Origin: an uncultured Methanobrevibacter sp.
Lineage (GTDB): Archaea; Methanobacteriota; Methanobacteria; Methanobacteriales; Methanobacteriaceae
Direction: 5' to 3'
Length of the DNA: 27,753 nt
NCBI GenBank assembly: GCA_905235495.1
Contig: CAJOMK010000001.1
Location: 1 to 27,753 of the forward strand
Below, piece by piece: positions 15,043 to 23,447 of the stretch. Numbering within the stretch: the stretch's first letter is position 1; the number at the start of each line of letters is the position of its first letter. The notes under the pieces are model-generated. The model was not told the origin of the DNA. It searched no databases and was given only the letters and a program-made list of their open reading frames with translations. The position numbers and the translations under genes were made by a program.

Positions 15043-16797
15043 TTATACCTCAGCACATTGTGTTACAACTTTTTCTTGAATTTCTTTTATTCTTGCTTCA
15101 AATTCATCTTCTGGGATGTATTTCATCCTAGCAATGTCCTCTTTAACAGTTAAAGCTGCAATTTCTTTTACATCTGCACCACGTTCTACAGCTACACTTG
15201 CTGCTTCGTGGAACTTAAGAATAGTTGCTAACATAGCTGCTTGTTTAGATGGAGAACAGTATGTGTCTACATCATCGTATGCGTTTTGTTGCAAGAAGTC
15301 TTCTCTTAACATACGGGTGGTTTCTAATACAACTTGTTCAGAGTCTGGTAATGCATCAGGACCTACTAATTGTACGATTTCTTCAAGTTCGGATTCTTTT
15401 TGTAAGAGAACCATAGCTTGATCCCTGTTTTCTCTCCATTCTTCTGAAGCGTTTTCTTGCCACCAGTTGGTAATACTTTCTACGTATAAAGAGTAACTTT
15501 GTAACCAGTTAATGGAAGGGAAGTGACGTTTATCTGCAAGAGATGCATCCAATGCCCAAAATACTTTACAAATACGTAAGGTGTTCTGAGTAACTGGTTC
15601 AGATAAGTCCCCACCAGGAGGTGATACTGCACCTACTACAGTAACTGAAGATTCTTTAGGATCTTGACCAAGAGTGATTACTCTTCCAGCTCTTTCGTAG
15701 AACTGTGCAAGTCTGGATGCTAAGTATGCTGGGTAACCTTCTTCCCCAGGCATTTCTTCCAATCTTCCTGAAATCTCCCTCATAGCTTCTGCCCATCTTG
15801 AAGTTGAGTCTGCCATGAGCGCTACGTCGTAACCTTGGTCACGGAAGTATTCTGCAATAGTAATACCAGTATATACACATGCCTCACGAGCTGCTACTGG
15901 CATGTTAGAAGTGTTTGCAATAAGAACAGTCCTATCCATAATTGGGTTTCCAGTTTTAGGGTCAGTAAGGAATGGGAACTCGGTAAGTACTTCAGTCATT
16001 TCGTTTCCACGTTCTCCACATCCAATATATACCACAATATCTGCGTCTGCCCATTTAGCTAATTGTTGTTGGGTAACAGTTTTACCTGAACCGAAAGGAC
16101 CAGGAATAGCTGCTGCTCCTCCTTTAGCTAAACAAAAGAAAGTATCTTGTGCTCTTTGACCAGTAATAAGTGGAATATCTGGGTCCAATTTTTCTTTATA
16201 TGGGCGACCTTTACGTACAGGCCATTTTTGTAACATTTGAATTTCCTTAATTCCATCATCAGTTTCTACTTCTGCAATAGTTTCAAGTACTGTGTATTCT
16301 GCTTTAGCCGCAATTGATTTGATTGTACCTTCAATCATTGGTGGAACCATAATTTTTTGTAATACTGCAGATGTTTCTTGTACTTGTCCAAGTACATCTC
16401 CACCAACAACTTTGTCCCCTACTTTAGCGATAGGTTCGAAAGTCCATTTTTTCTCTTTGTCAATAGAGTCTACATCAATACCTCTAGCAATGTAATCACC
16501 AGAAATACCTTTGATGACTTCTAAAGGTCTTTGAATTCCATCAAAAATGGAACCCATTACACCCGGTCCAAGTTCTACAGATAATGGGCCTCCAGTACTT
16601 TCTACTTTTTCACCAGGTTTTACCCCAGCAGTTTCTTCATAAACCTGAATGGTAGCGGTGTCGCCTTCAAGCTCAATAATCTCACCAATAAGCTTAGCTT
16701 CACCTACTCTTACCACTTCATACATTTGAGTTCCTCTCATCCCATCTGCGACGATAACAGGACCTGCAATTTTAATAATATTTCCTTCATTAATCAT
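15043..16797 (-). CDS. ahaA: A-type ATP synthase subunit A (catalytic head subunit)
   Basis: This is the catalytic subunit of the A1 head, making ATP from ADP and phosphate at the A-B interface. The Walker A loop GPFGSGKT is at 233-240, in the archaeal form with Phe. The region after it, VVYIGCGERGNEMTEVL, holds the catalytic Glu. ALMADSTSRWAEAMREISGRLEEMPGEEGYP and VGAVSPPGGDLSEPVT follow as expected. The bulge domain specific to A subunits is at about 110-200. There is no intein, and 584 residues is the usual length. It overlaps ahaF by four bases (ATGA). Confidence 0.98.
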   Translation of the reverse strand: MINEGNIIKIAGPVIVADGMRGTQMYEVVRVGEAKLIGEIIELEGDTATIQVYEETAGVKPGEKVESTGGPLSVELGPGVMGSIFDGIQRPLEVIKGISGDYIARGIDVDSIDKEKKWTFEPIAKVGDKVVGGDVLGQVQETSAVLQKIMVPPMIEGTIKSIAAKAEYTVLETIAEVETDDGIKEIQMLQKWPVRKGRPYKEKLDPDIPLITGQRAQDTFFCLAKGGAAAIPGPFGSGKTVTQQQLAKWADADIVVYIGCGERGNEMTEVLTEFPFLTDPKTGNPIMDRTVLIANTSNMPVAAREACVYTGITIAEYFRDQGYDVALMADSTSRWAEAMREISGRLEEMPGEEGYPAYLASRLAQFYERAGRVITLGQDPKESSVTVVGAVSPPGGDLSEPVTQNTLRICKVFWALDASLADKRHFPSINWLQSYSLYVESITNWWQENASEEWRENRDQAMVLLQKESELEEIVQLVGPDALPDSEQVVLETTRMLREDFLQQNAYDDVDTYCSPSKQAAMLATILKFHEAASVAVERGADVKEIAALTVKEDIARMKYIPEDEFEARIKEIQEKVVTQCAEV

Positions 16798-17111
16798 TTA
16801 ACCATCTCTACCCCGATAACTCTCTTAATAAGAGCTGCCATTTGATCAGCACCGCCTTCAGATGAACCAGATTTATCTGGTATCTCAATAACCATTGGTA
16901 ACACATCAGAACCAAGACGTTTATTAATATGTTCTCTTATGTTATCAGTTATCTTTTGTGTAATTATAATAATTGAAATTTCATCATTCAATAACTCATC
17001 AAGAGCATTTTTAGCTTCTTCATCATTATTTACAATAATACCTTTTTTAACTCCACCAAGTTTAAAACCAGTAACAGTATCGATATCTCCAATTATAGCG
17101 ACATCACTCAT
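16794..17111 (-). CDS. ahaF: A-type ATP synthase subunit F (central stalk)
   Basis: Subunit F is a small Rossmann-like protein that binds subunit D in the central stalk and can modulate ATP hydrolysis. Family marks are IIGDIDTVTGFKLGGVKKG at the N terminus and ISIIIITQKITDNIREHI in the middle. The length of 105 is normal. It overlaps ahaC and ahaA by four bases at either end, a sign of coupled translation. Confidence 0.95.
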   Translation of the reverse strand: MSDVAIIGDIDTVTGFKLGGVKKGIIVNNDEEAKNALDELLNDEISIIIITQKITDNIREHINKRLGSDVLPMVIEIPDKSGSSEGGADQMAALIKRVIGVEMVK

Positions 17112-18262
17112 ACTAACATCTCCCTAATTTTAGATATTGGGAAGTCTTCTTCTCTTTTAGCTCTTGCAATGATTTTTAAGTTTCTGACTTCAACTTCTTT
17201 TTGAGACAAGAATCCTATTATTGATCCAATACCTAATGGTTTTTTCATGGAATAGGATTTTGCAGAGTCGACTAAAAACTTATCTAAAGCCTTTTCAAAG
17301 AGAGCAACAGATCCAGTCTCATTGTATTCAGGAAGCACATCAGTAAGTACATCAGAGTATTTGGTTCCTTCTAAAGAGGAAATAACTCCAGTTACATCTT
17401 CCGCTTCCATAAGATCTTTAAGCTTCCATTCTCTTAATTGGTATCCACTATCAATCATGTATGGACTGATAGCCTCATAATCTAATCCATCAACTTTTGC
17501 TCTTAATATTAATTTAATATTAGCTACATCAACTTGATTTCCAACATATGAATAGAGTATTTGTTTGTTTTCATCAGATGGTGTTTCTGAGGAAGCAAGC
17601 AATTTGCTTAAATAATATTTATCTAAAGCAGATTCTAAAGGAAGGACCATACCTGTTTTTTCATAATCAGGAAGCACTTCTTCTAAGATAGGTGCATATT
17701 CGGTTCCATCTAATCCTGCAATAACATCAGTTACAGTATCTACATCTGATAAATGTTGTAAATCATCATATAAAGAACCTGTAGGAATTAAAAGTTCATC
17801 AGTAGCTTCTTTGCCTAATCCTGCTTCTTTAGCAGTTAATAAGCTTTTAATATTAGTAATGTCAGATTTTTTAGCCATTACCTTAAATGAAGTTTGCACT
17901 TCTTTAGGAGCCATTCTTGAAACTAAATCGTAAGTTTCACCAAGTTGAATATCTAATGCCTTATCAAGTGTGTAATTATCTAAGTATTCAGCATAGTCAG
18001 GAAATCCTCTGAGATAATTGGAAATTTCATCAATGTTGTTTGCTTCAACAAGTTCAGAAATTTGTTTTTCATCAAATAATCTTCCTTTTCTTGCTCTTAC
18101 TCTTGCATTAGGATGAAGATATGGATAAATGTCTAATATTGGACGAGTTGCAACAATTACAACAATTGAACCAATAACTACAAATGCTAAAAGAACGATT
18201 GCTAAAAATGCCTCATTAGAAAGTCCTAAGGAACTTATTATTGTAGCAATTCCATCAGCCAT
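17108..18262 (-). CDS. ahaC: A-type ATP synthase subunit C (rotor collar)
   Basis: Subunit C is the funnel that seats the central stalk on the c-ring. It is built from three similar helical repeats, visible as recurring YLRGFPDYAEYLDNYTLDKAL, GLDGTEYAPILEEVLPDYE and SLEGTKYSDVLTDVLPEYN. The first 40 residues contain a strong hydrophobic segment (about 19-39). Many homologues lack such an anchor, but I recall it from Methanobacteriales. The 384-residue length fits that extension. It starts 12 bases after ahaE and overlaps ahaF by four. Confidence 0.94.
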   Translation of the reverse strand: MADGIATIISSLGLSNEAFLAIVLLAFVVIGSIVVIVATRPILDIYPYLHPNARVRARKGRLFDEKQISELVEANNIDEISNYLRGFPDYAEYLDNYTLDKALDIQLGETYDLVSRMAPKEVQTSFKVMAKKSDITNIKSLLTAKEAGLGKEATDELLIPTGSLYDDLQHLSDVDTVTDVIAGLDGTEYAPILEEVLPDYEKTGMVLPLESALDKYYLSKLLASSETPSDENKQILYSYVGNQVDVANIKLILRAKVDGLDYEAISPYMIDSGYQLREWKLKDLMEAEDVTGVISSLEGTKYSDVLTDVLPEYNETGSVALFEKALDKFLVDSAKSYSMKKPLGIGSIIGFLSQKEVEVRNLKIIARAKREEDFPISKIREMLV

Positions 18263-18274
18263 AATTCATCTCTC

Positions 18275-18955
18275 CTACTTAAATAAAGTTTTTGCAACTT
18301 CTGAACGTAATGATTTCTTAAATCTTAACATTCTGGATTCAATAGTGTTATTAACTTGAATTTCACCATTTCTAGTTCTTAATATAGCTCCACCAATAGT
18401 ATTGATAGGTTCACCAATTTCTAAAGTGGTTTCAACATCAGTTTCAGTAGAAACTTCAGCAGCAATTGAATTAAGATCAGAAGGTTTTTCACGTTTGATT
18501 AAACCTTTAATTAAACCTACAATGGTCTCTAATTTATCTTTAACCTTAGAAATATCTTCTTCTTTTAATAAGACGATTAAGTCTCCACCACCAATTTCCA
18601 CAGCTGCCTCTTTAATCATTTCAACTAAAGCATCCACATATTCCGGGTCATTGGTATTTGCCATATTTGTCAAATCTTCAGTAGCTTTATTGAAAACTTC
18701 TTCGATTATCTCTTCTTTTGCCCCTAATTCTGCCCTACGAGCATTCATTTTAGCTTCAGAAATAATTTGTTGATATCTCATGTCTGCTTGTTTTGCTACA
18801 TCATCTGAGATTTTAACTTTAGTAGTTTCAACCCTCTTTTCACCATCAGCTAAAATAGCATCGACTTTCGCTTGAGCTTCACTAATATTTGCATCCACTT
18901 TTGCTTGAGCTTCAGACATTATGTTAGAGACAATTTTGTCTGCTCCAGAGCTCAT
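18275..18955 (-). CDS. ahaE: A-type ATP synthase subunit E (peripheral stalk)
   Basis: Subunit E pairs with H as a coiled coil that holds the head still against rotation. Residues 1-110 are helical and rich in Ala, Glu and Lys. The C-terminal globular part (LIVLLKEEDIS to VNNTIESRMLRFKKSLRSEVAK) binds the B subunit. Near the N terminus SEAQAKVDA occurs twice in succession (about 14-22 and 25-33), an in-frame duplication of 11 residues in the coiled coil. The length of 226 is slightly above the usual 190-210, partly from this repeat. A good AGGAGGTCAG-like site precedes the ATG. Confidence 0.95.
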   Translation of the reverse strand: MSSGADKIVSNIMSEAQAKVDANISEAQAKVDAILADGEKRVETTKVKISDDVAKQADMRYQQIISEAKMNARRAELGAKEEIIEEVFNKATEDLTNMANTNDPEYVDALVEMIKEAAVEIGGGDLIVLLKEEDISKVKDKLETIVGLIKGLIKREKPSDLNSIAAEVSTETDVETTLEIGEPINTIGGAILRTRNGEIQVNNTIESRMLRFKKSLRSEVAKTLFK

Positions 18956-18968
18956 ACAACTGACCTCC

Positions 18969-19454
18969 TTAACCTAATATTCCACCGAATACCATAAGTA
19001 AGATAGCAATCAAGAACCCGTAAATAGCCTGAGTTTCTGGTAATGCAGAGAAAATAATACCTCTTGCAAACATGTCGTTATCTTCTACGATAGCGCCAAC
19101 AGAGGAAGCTGCTGCCATACCTTGTCCCATACCGGAACCTAAACCTGCAAATCCAATAGATGCACCTACACCTATAGCTACAATACCTGCAGTATCAGAT
19201 AATCCTGATCCTCCACCTAATAATCCTGAGAATACAAGTAATAAAATAGCAATCAAGAATCCATAAATAGCCTGAGTTTCTGGTAATGCAGAGAAAATAA
19301 TACCTCTTGCAAACATGTCGTTATCTTCTGCTACAGCGCCAACAGATCCAGCTGCTGCCATACCTTGTCCTAAACCAGAACCTAAACCAGCAAAACCAAT
19401 TGCTACACCAGCACCTATAGCTGCTAAAGCAGTACCTAAAGCAATATCTACCAT
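18969..19454 (-). CDS. ahaK: A-type ATP synthase subunit K (c-ring rotor, fused double hairpin)
   Basis: The proteolipid forms the ion-carrying ring. The 161-residue protein has two near-identical hairpins, four membrane helices in all. Each has its own ion site: Gln30 with Glu59-Thr60-Gln61, and Gln111 with Glu140-Thr141-Gln142. A Gln in the first helix together with a Glu-Thr/Ser-Gln group in the second is the known Na+ ligand set, and Na+ coupling has been reported for the Methanobrevibacter ruminantium enzyme. Both hairpins keep their Glu, unlike eukaryal V-ATPase c subunits, which lose one. AAGGAGAT lies seven bases before the ATG, the strongest site in the operon. A 251-base structured spacer separates it from ahaI. 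Confidence 0.97.
   Translation of the reverse strand: MVDIALGTALAAIGAGVAIGFAGLGSGLGQGMAAAGSVGAVAEDNDMFARGIIFSALPETQAIYGFLIAILLLVFSGLLGGGSGLSDTAGIVAIGVGASIGFAGLGSGMGQGMAAASSVGAIVEDNDMFARGIIFSALPETQAIYGFLIAILLMVFGGILG
19006..19086 (-). repeat. Near-identical DNA repeat within ahaK, copy in hairpin 2
   Basis: This 81-bp block differs from 19249-19329 at only two bases. The copies are offset by 243 bp. They encode the same loop and ion-site helix of the two hairpins, and even silent positions agree. Confidence 0.9.
19249..19329 (-). repeat. Near-identical DNA repeat within ahaK, copy in hairpin 1
   Basis: Partner of 19006-19086. Outside the block the two halves of the gene diverge clearly at silent and some coding positions. 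Confidence 0.9.
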
Positions 19455-19705
19455 ATAATATATCTCCTTAAATTAATTTGTTATAATAAATCTTCAAATA
19501 TACTTACTATATTTTGAAATAGAACGTAAAGTTCTTGTTAAAAGAACATCATTTTATAAAAATTGTCTTATTTGACAAGTTATAAGCATAAAGTTCTTAA
19601 TTTTTTAAATTATGAATTTTTCATAATTTTCCTTAAATATAAAATCACATTTCCAATAATTTCATTTTAAGTATTGAATTATAAAACTATAAATTTAAAT
19701 TTTGA
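19455..19705 (-). promoter_or_regulatory. Structured 251-nt spacer before ahaK
   Basis: Every other gap in this operon is 90 bases or less. On the transcribed strand the order is AAGAAC (near 19592), TTGTC-loop-GACAA (19563-19578), GTTCTT (19542-19547), AAGAAC (19531-19536) and GTTCT (19521-19525). The central AAGAAC can pair with either neighbour, so two hairpins exclude each other. A further perfect stem, ATTATGAA facing TTCATAAT, lies near 19609-19627. It may hold a promoter or processing site raising K output, since the ring needs many copies of K per enzyme. The function is inferred. Confidence 0.55.
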
Positions 19706-21712
19706 TTATTTTTTGATTTTTGTAAATTGTCTTTTCGCTTTAAAAGCTTCGAATGAATGTTTTCCACTCATATAGAATTGAGAGAAGAACTCTACATAGT
19801 TAAGACGCAAAGCGTTAACACCAGCACCTAATACTTGGAAAAGGAAGTTTGCAATATGTCCACCAATAAAGATGATGACAGCTAAAACAATACCTATAAC
19901 TGGAATCATATCGTTTACCATATTGGTTAAGATGTTTACAGTCATCGCAATACCACCTGTAGCTAAACAAAGAGCTAAGAGACGAGCGTATGATAATACA
20001 TCTCCCATGAAACCGAATACGTCCATAAGTCCATAAGCACCATTAGCCCATATGAGCATACCAAGAGCAGCAACGATAAGTACTGCACCTAATCCCATTC
20101 CAATCATTCTGATTGCTGGGAACAAGAATCCTAATGCGAGTAAAATAATACCGAATTCAAATACGAACCAAACAATTTGGGAACCGATTGCTTCTTTCTT
20201 CTCACCATATCTTAAGTTGTCGATTGCACCTAAGATGAAACCTATGTTGGTATAGATTACACCGATTACAATAGCAATAACCAAGATAGTAGCTGGATAT
20301 TTAAATGCATTGATTGAATCAATAACTGTAGGAAGAGCAGGACCAAAACCTAATATTCTAGTCCAAAAGTCCCCGAGTAAACCATTGGTTACAAGACCTA
20401 ATATAATAGACCACAAACCACTTGCAAGAATGATTAATCCACCATCATGCATGGTTTTGTTGATTTTACCCATTCCTCTGTAGAGGATGAATCCTATGAT
20501 TGCAACTAAAAGACCATATCCTGCATCGGTTAAACAGAACCCGAAGAAGAAAGGATATGTAATAGCTACAAATAATGTAGGGTCAATTTCATTGTATTTC
20601 AATGGGGCATACATTCCAACTAATAATTCATAAGGTTTAGCATATGTACAGTTTTGCTGTAAAACAGGAACGTCTTCTGCATTATCTGGAACTTCTTCAA
20701 CTTCCATGATAGCATGACCATCAGTTGCAGTCTCAATAATAGCTTGAGCTTTTTCTATATCTTTTTCAGGTACCCATGCTTCGAAGACATAAGTTTTATC
20801 AGTTTCTGCAAAACCAGCGAAAACCTCATTTTTATCTTTTTCGTTTTCTAATTGTTCTTTTAAAGCAAGAACTTCATCATCCCATTTTTCTGCTACAACT
20901 TTCAATTCAGCTTTAGCTTGGGATCTTTCACTTTCGATAGCTTGGAGTCTTGATTCAGAAGAGGAAATAAGACTATCTGGTCTTCCTTCTAAACCTTCAG
21001 TTTCAAACTTCTCGAATTCATTTTTCCTCAGTAAGGTATAGATATCATCCTTAAACTCATTAGCAACGACGACCACCATGATAAAATATTCTTTTTCTTC
21101 GTCTGGAACTAATTCGTAGAAGAGATCATCTGTAATCTTACTGTATTCATCTTTGAATTTCTGAGCTGACTCAGCACTGATCCTACCAACAATGGTAGAA
21201 GTGTACTTAGAATCACTTAACAGACCTAAATCCATATCTAAAGATTTTAGCTTATTGGCTAAAACTTTATTTGATTCAAGTTTACTCTCTTCACTGTCTA
21301 GTGCGGCTAACTTATTTTCAATACCTTTTGTTTCACCTTCCACCTGGTTTAATGTTGATTCTGCATAAGCTATCAAGCTTTCAGTATCAACATCTTCGAC
21401 TTCTTTAGGAACTGGAATGTCCGGACTGATGAATGACATTAGCATGTCTTTCATACCCTGCCCTTCAGACAATGCATCTCCCAGTAAATCGGAAATTGCA
21501 CTTGTCTTCATAAGAAGTGAAGAGATCTTACCAGTGTGGGGTGTAACTTTTGAAGGTTTCAAAAGTTCTGATAGCTTAGGATCTTGCTGAATACGTTCAG
21601 AAATATCATTTATTTGGACAACACCCTCGTCGTGAAGTGCACTGACTGTAGGACCAGCGTATTTGTCCAAAGTTATAACATTAAGCTTACGCATTCTCGC
21701 AGTTCTAAACAT
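19706..21712 (-). CDS. ahaI: A-type ATP synthase subunit I (a-subunit, ion channel)
   Basis: Subunit I is the membrane stator that forms the two half-channels next to the c-ring. Residues 1 to about 370 are soluble, with long coiled-coil arms (for example 250-290). The C-terminal half has about eight hydrophobic segments starting near ITYPFFFGFCLTDAGYG. The essential Arg that meets the rotor Glu is Arg636, in ALRLNYVEFFSQFYMSGKHS. The length of 668 is normal. It starts nine bases after ahaH with a short gap. The last residues KRQFTKIKK are basic and cytoplasmic. Confidence 0.97.
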   Translation of the reverse strand: MFRTARMRKLNVITLDKYAGPTVSALHDEGVVQINDISERIQQDPKLSELLKPSKVTPHTGKISSLLMKTSAISDLLGDALSEGQGMKDMLMSFISPDIPVPKEVEDVDTESLIAYAESTLNQVEGETKGIENKLAALDSEESKLESNKVLANKLKSLDMDLGLLSDSKYTSTIVGRISAESAQKFKDEYSKITDDLFYELVPDEEKEYFIMVVVVANEFKDDIYTLLRKNEFEKFETEGLEGRPDSLISSSESRLQAIESERSQAKAELKVVAEKWDDEVLALKEQLENEKDKNEVFAGFAETDKTYVFEAWVPEKDIEKAQAIIETATDGHAIMEVEEVPDNAEDVPVLQQNCTYAKPYELLVGMYAPLKYNEIDPTLFVAITYPFFFGFCLTDAGYGLLVAIIGFILYRGMGKINKTMHDGGLIILASGLWSIILGLVTNGLLGDFWTRILGFGPALPTVIDSINAFKYPATILVIAIVIGVIYTNIGFILGAIDNLRYGEKKEAIGSQIVWFVFEFGIILLALGFLFPAIRMIGMGLGAVLIVAALGMLIWANGAYGLMDVFGFMGDVLSYARLLALCLATGGIAMTVNILTNMVNDMIPVIGIVLAVIIFIGGHIANFLFQVLGAGVNALRLNYVEFFSQFYMSGKHSFEAFKAKRQFTKIKK

Positions 21713-21721
21713 TATCTCACA

Positions 21722-22036
21722 CTATAAAATATTTTTAACAATAATTGAAGCAGCTTCATCTATATTGCCTTTAGCAGCATTTTTGATGTTAGCAACATCT
21801 TTTTCTGCTTGGGAAGCAATAGATTCAGCTTCTTTCTTTGCATTTTCTTCTGCATTAAAAACAGTAGATTGAGCTTCTTCGCTAGCTTCATTCTTAGCAA
21901 GTTCAATCATTTCATTAGCTTTAACAGTAGCCTCATCAATCATTGCTTTCGCATCGACTGTTGATTGTTCTACTAAGGAATCAGCATCGCTTTCAGCTTT
22001 TTTTATTTGGGTAATAGCTTCTGATATCCCTGCCAT
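21722..22036 (-). CDS. ahaH: A-type ATP synthase subunit H (peripheral stalk)
   Basis: Subunit H is the coiled-coil partner of E. The 104 residues form almost one continuous helix rich in Ala, Glu and Lys (SEAITQIKKAESDADSLVE onward), with a short IIVKNIL end. GGTGATT four bases before the ATG is the ribosome site. It is the first gene of the operon, right behind the promoter. Confidence 0.94.
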   Translation of the reverse strand: MAGISEAITQIKKAESDADSLVEQSTVDAKAMIDEATVKANEMIELAKNEASEEAQSTVFNAEENAKKEAESIASQAEKDVANIKNAAKGNIDEAASIIVKNIL

Positions 22037-22069
22037 AATAAATCACCATGGTATATTAATATCTATTTT

Positions 22070-22090
22070 TGTTAATATATATATTTTATT
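22070..22090 (-). promoter_or_regulatory. ATP synthase operon promoter
   Basis: On the reverse strand AAAATATATATATT is a strong box A about 40-50 bases before the ahaH ATG, which gives a leader of about 20 bases. No other TATA-like element lies closer. Confidence 0.5.
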
Positions 22091-22537
22091 AAAATAGTGG
22101 AATATTATAATATATGCAGGAAATTATAACGATATTATAAATTTAAGTTTTTTTAAAAAAATTGAATCAGATTTCAATGAAATAGAGAAAATTGAAAAAA
22201 AAATCTTAAAAAAAATTAAACTGATTAGAAATATTAAAAATCTAAATAAACATATTAAAATAAAGGTATAAAAAAATAAAAAAATAGCTTTCATGAAAAA
22301 AACTTGAAATTTCATGAAAAGAAAATTGTAGGGAAAAATATAAAAAAATAAAAACAATCAGATATTTTAAAAAGTAATAAAAAATTTTAAAAAAAAAATA
22401 GTTGAAAAAAATTAAAAAAATTAAAAAAATAATTAAAAAGAATTAGATAAAAAAAGTAAAAAAATTAATTAGAAAAATATTAAAAAATAATTAAAAAGAA
22501 TTAGATAAAAAAAGTAAAAAATAAATAAAAATTTTAA
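22091..22537. other. A-rich intergenic region with 36-bp direct repeat
   Basis: The region is nearly all A-runs on the forward strand. A 36-bp segment at 22428-22463 recurs at 22486-22521, offset 58, with the core AATTAGATAAAAAAAGTAAA. On the reverse strand the many T-runs just after 22538 would end transcription of the small membrane protein gene. The open frame at 22124-22357 is Phe/Ile/Leu-rich reading of A/T runs and is not a gene. Confidence 0.55.
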
Positions 22538-22723
22538 TTATTTATGGAATAATCTTAAGAAAGATTTAGGTAATTTTCCCATATATACTGCAATTGCAAT
22601 TACAAGCAAAATAATACCAAATAAAATGAAAATAAGATTATATGGCATTAAGAGGAAAGTGATACCTACCAAAACAAAGATTAACCCATCAATGAATAGC
22701 TGCTTTAGTCCAGCGAGGTTCAA
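22538..22723 (-). CDS. Small membrane protein, downstream half of a probably split gene
   Basis: The 61-codon frame encodes two hydrophobic spans (about 13-28 and 30-45) and a basic end, GKLPKSFLRLFHK. Its only start is TTG 22723, inside the preceding frame and with no ribosome binding site. The first dozen residues read like out-of-frame translation of the upstream gene. It most likely is the second half of the 22689-22883 protein, separated by a one-base shift near 22690-22700, where WTKAAI would continue into DGLIFVLVGITFLL. Confidence 0.5.
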   Translation of the reverse strand: MNLAGLKQLFIDGLIFVLVGITFLLMPYNLIFILFGIILLVIAIAVYMGKLPKSFLRLFHK

Positions 22724-22883
22724 AAACAGACATTGCTAGTGTCCATCCAACTACAATAATCACAACACTTGAAGCTATGACATCGTAAGTTACTGGGTTT
22801 GCATCATAATAATTCCATAATCCTAAAACCATTAGGATAACTGAAAAAGCTAGTAGAATAATTGGCTTTTTTGTAATTCTCAT
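22689..22883 (-). CDS. Small membrane protein, upstream half of a probably split gene
   Basis: The frame encodes 64 residues starting MRITKKPIILLAFSVILMV, with two hydrophobic spans (about 7-22 and 33-50), ending EPRWTKAAIH. I choose ATG 22883 over the TTG at 22892 because GTTGAT lies four bases before it. A box A at 22914-22923 (ATTTATATAA) gives a leader of about ten bases. I do not recognise the family. The next frame continues with two more spans, so the intact protein would have four spans and about 115 residues. Confidence 0.6.
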   Translation of the reverse strand: MRITKKPIILLAFSVILMVLGLWNYYDANPVTYDVIASSVVIIVVGWTLAMSVFEPRWTKAAIH

Positions 22884-22913
22884 AAATATCAACTTAAATT
22901 TTTTTATCAGCAG

Positions 22914-22923
22914 TTATATAAAT
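22914..22923 (-). promoter_or_regulatory. Box A of the small membrane protein gene
   Basis: ATTTATATAA on the reverse strand, preceded by GATGC, lies 31-40 bases before ATG 22883. The same GCATTTATATA word occurs upstream of gar1. Confidence 0.45.
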
Positions 22924-22940
22924 GCATCAAATAATAATTA

Positions 22941-23447
22941 TTATTTGTAAATGACTAATTCTTCAATAGCTTTTCTAGGAGTGTCTCTTGGATTTGCATT
23001 TCCATATCCTAAAGGAGTGAATAATACAGGTTCCCATTCATCATCTAAATCAAGGAATTCTCTTGCCTTATCCGGTTTGAATGCTGCAATGAAACAAGTG
23101 TTCAATCCTACATCTTCAGCTGCAAGAATCATATGGGTCATTACAATGGTTGCATCAATGTCTGCAATGTTCTTGTTATCATATTTTCTAGTCCATGCCC
23201 TTTCCTTTGAAGCAACTACACAAAGAACGATTGGTACTTGTGTAAACCAGTCAGGGCTGTAAATTCCCTTTAATTCTTCTTTATATTTTTTAGTATCAAT
23301 TACAATTACCTTAAAAGGCTGGAAGTTAACACCTGTTGGAGCAAGCTGAGCAGCTTTCAATATCTTATCCAATTTCTCTTGCTCAACTTCCTTATCCTCA
23401 AAGCCTCTCATACTGTATCTTTTTTCAATTACATCAAAAAATTCCAT
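22941..23447 (-). CDS. Nitroreductase-family FMN oxidoreductase
   Basis: These enzymes use FMN and NAD(P)H to reduce nitro groups, quinones or flavin-like substrates. RYSMRGF at 10-16 supplies the FMN phosphate contacts (Arg10, Ser12, Arg14). APTGVNFQPF at 36-45 matches the usual AP-S-x-x-N-x-QPW segment. LFTPLGYGNANPRDTPRK near the end is the conserved C-terminal loop. At 168 residues it is a short form. GGAG lies eight bases before the ATG. It follows the citrate synthase-like gene on the same strand after 109 bases, so it may be the last member of that cluster. The physiological substrate is unknown. Confidence 0.9.
   Translation of the reverse strand: MEFFDVIEKRYSMRGFEDKEVEQEKLDKILKAAQLAPTGVNFQPFKVIVIDTKKYKEELKGIYSPDWFTQVPIVLCVVASKERAWTRKYDNKNIADIDATIVMTHMILAAEDVGLNTCFIAAFKPDKAREFLDLDDEWEPVLFTPLGYGNANPRDTPRKAIEELVIYK

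Noticed and set aside
22124..22357. Reverse Phe/Ile/Leu-rich frame resembling a membrane protein
   Set aside because: It is a translation of A/T runs, with no ribosome site and no charged loop pattern.
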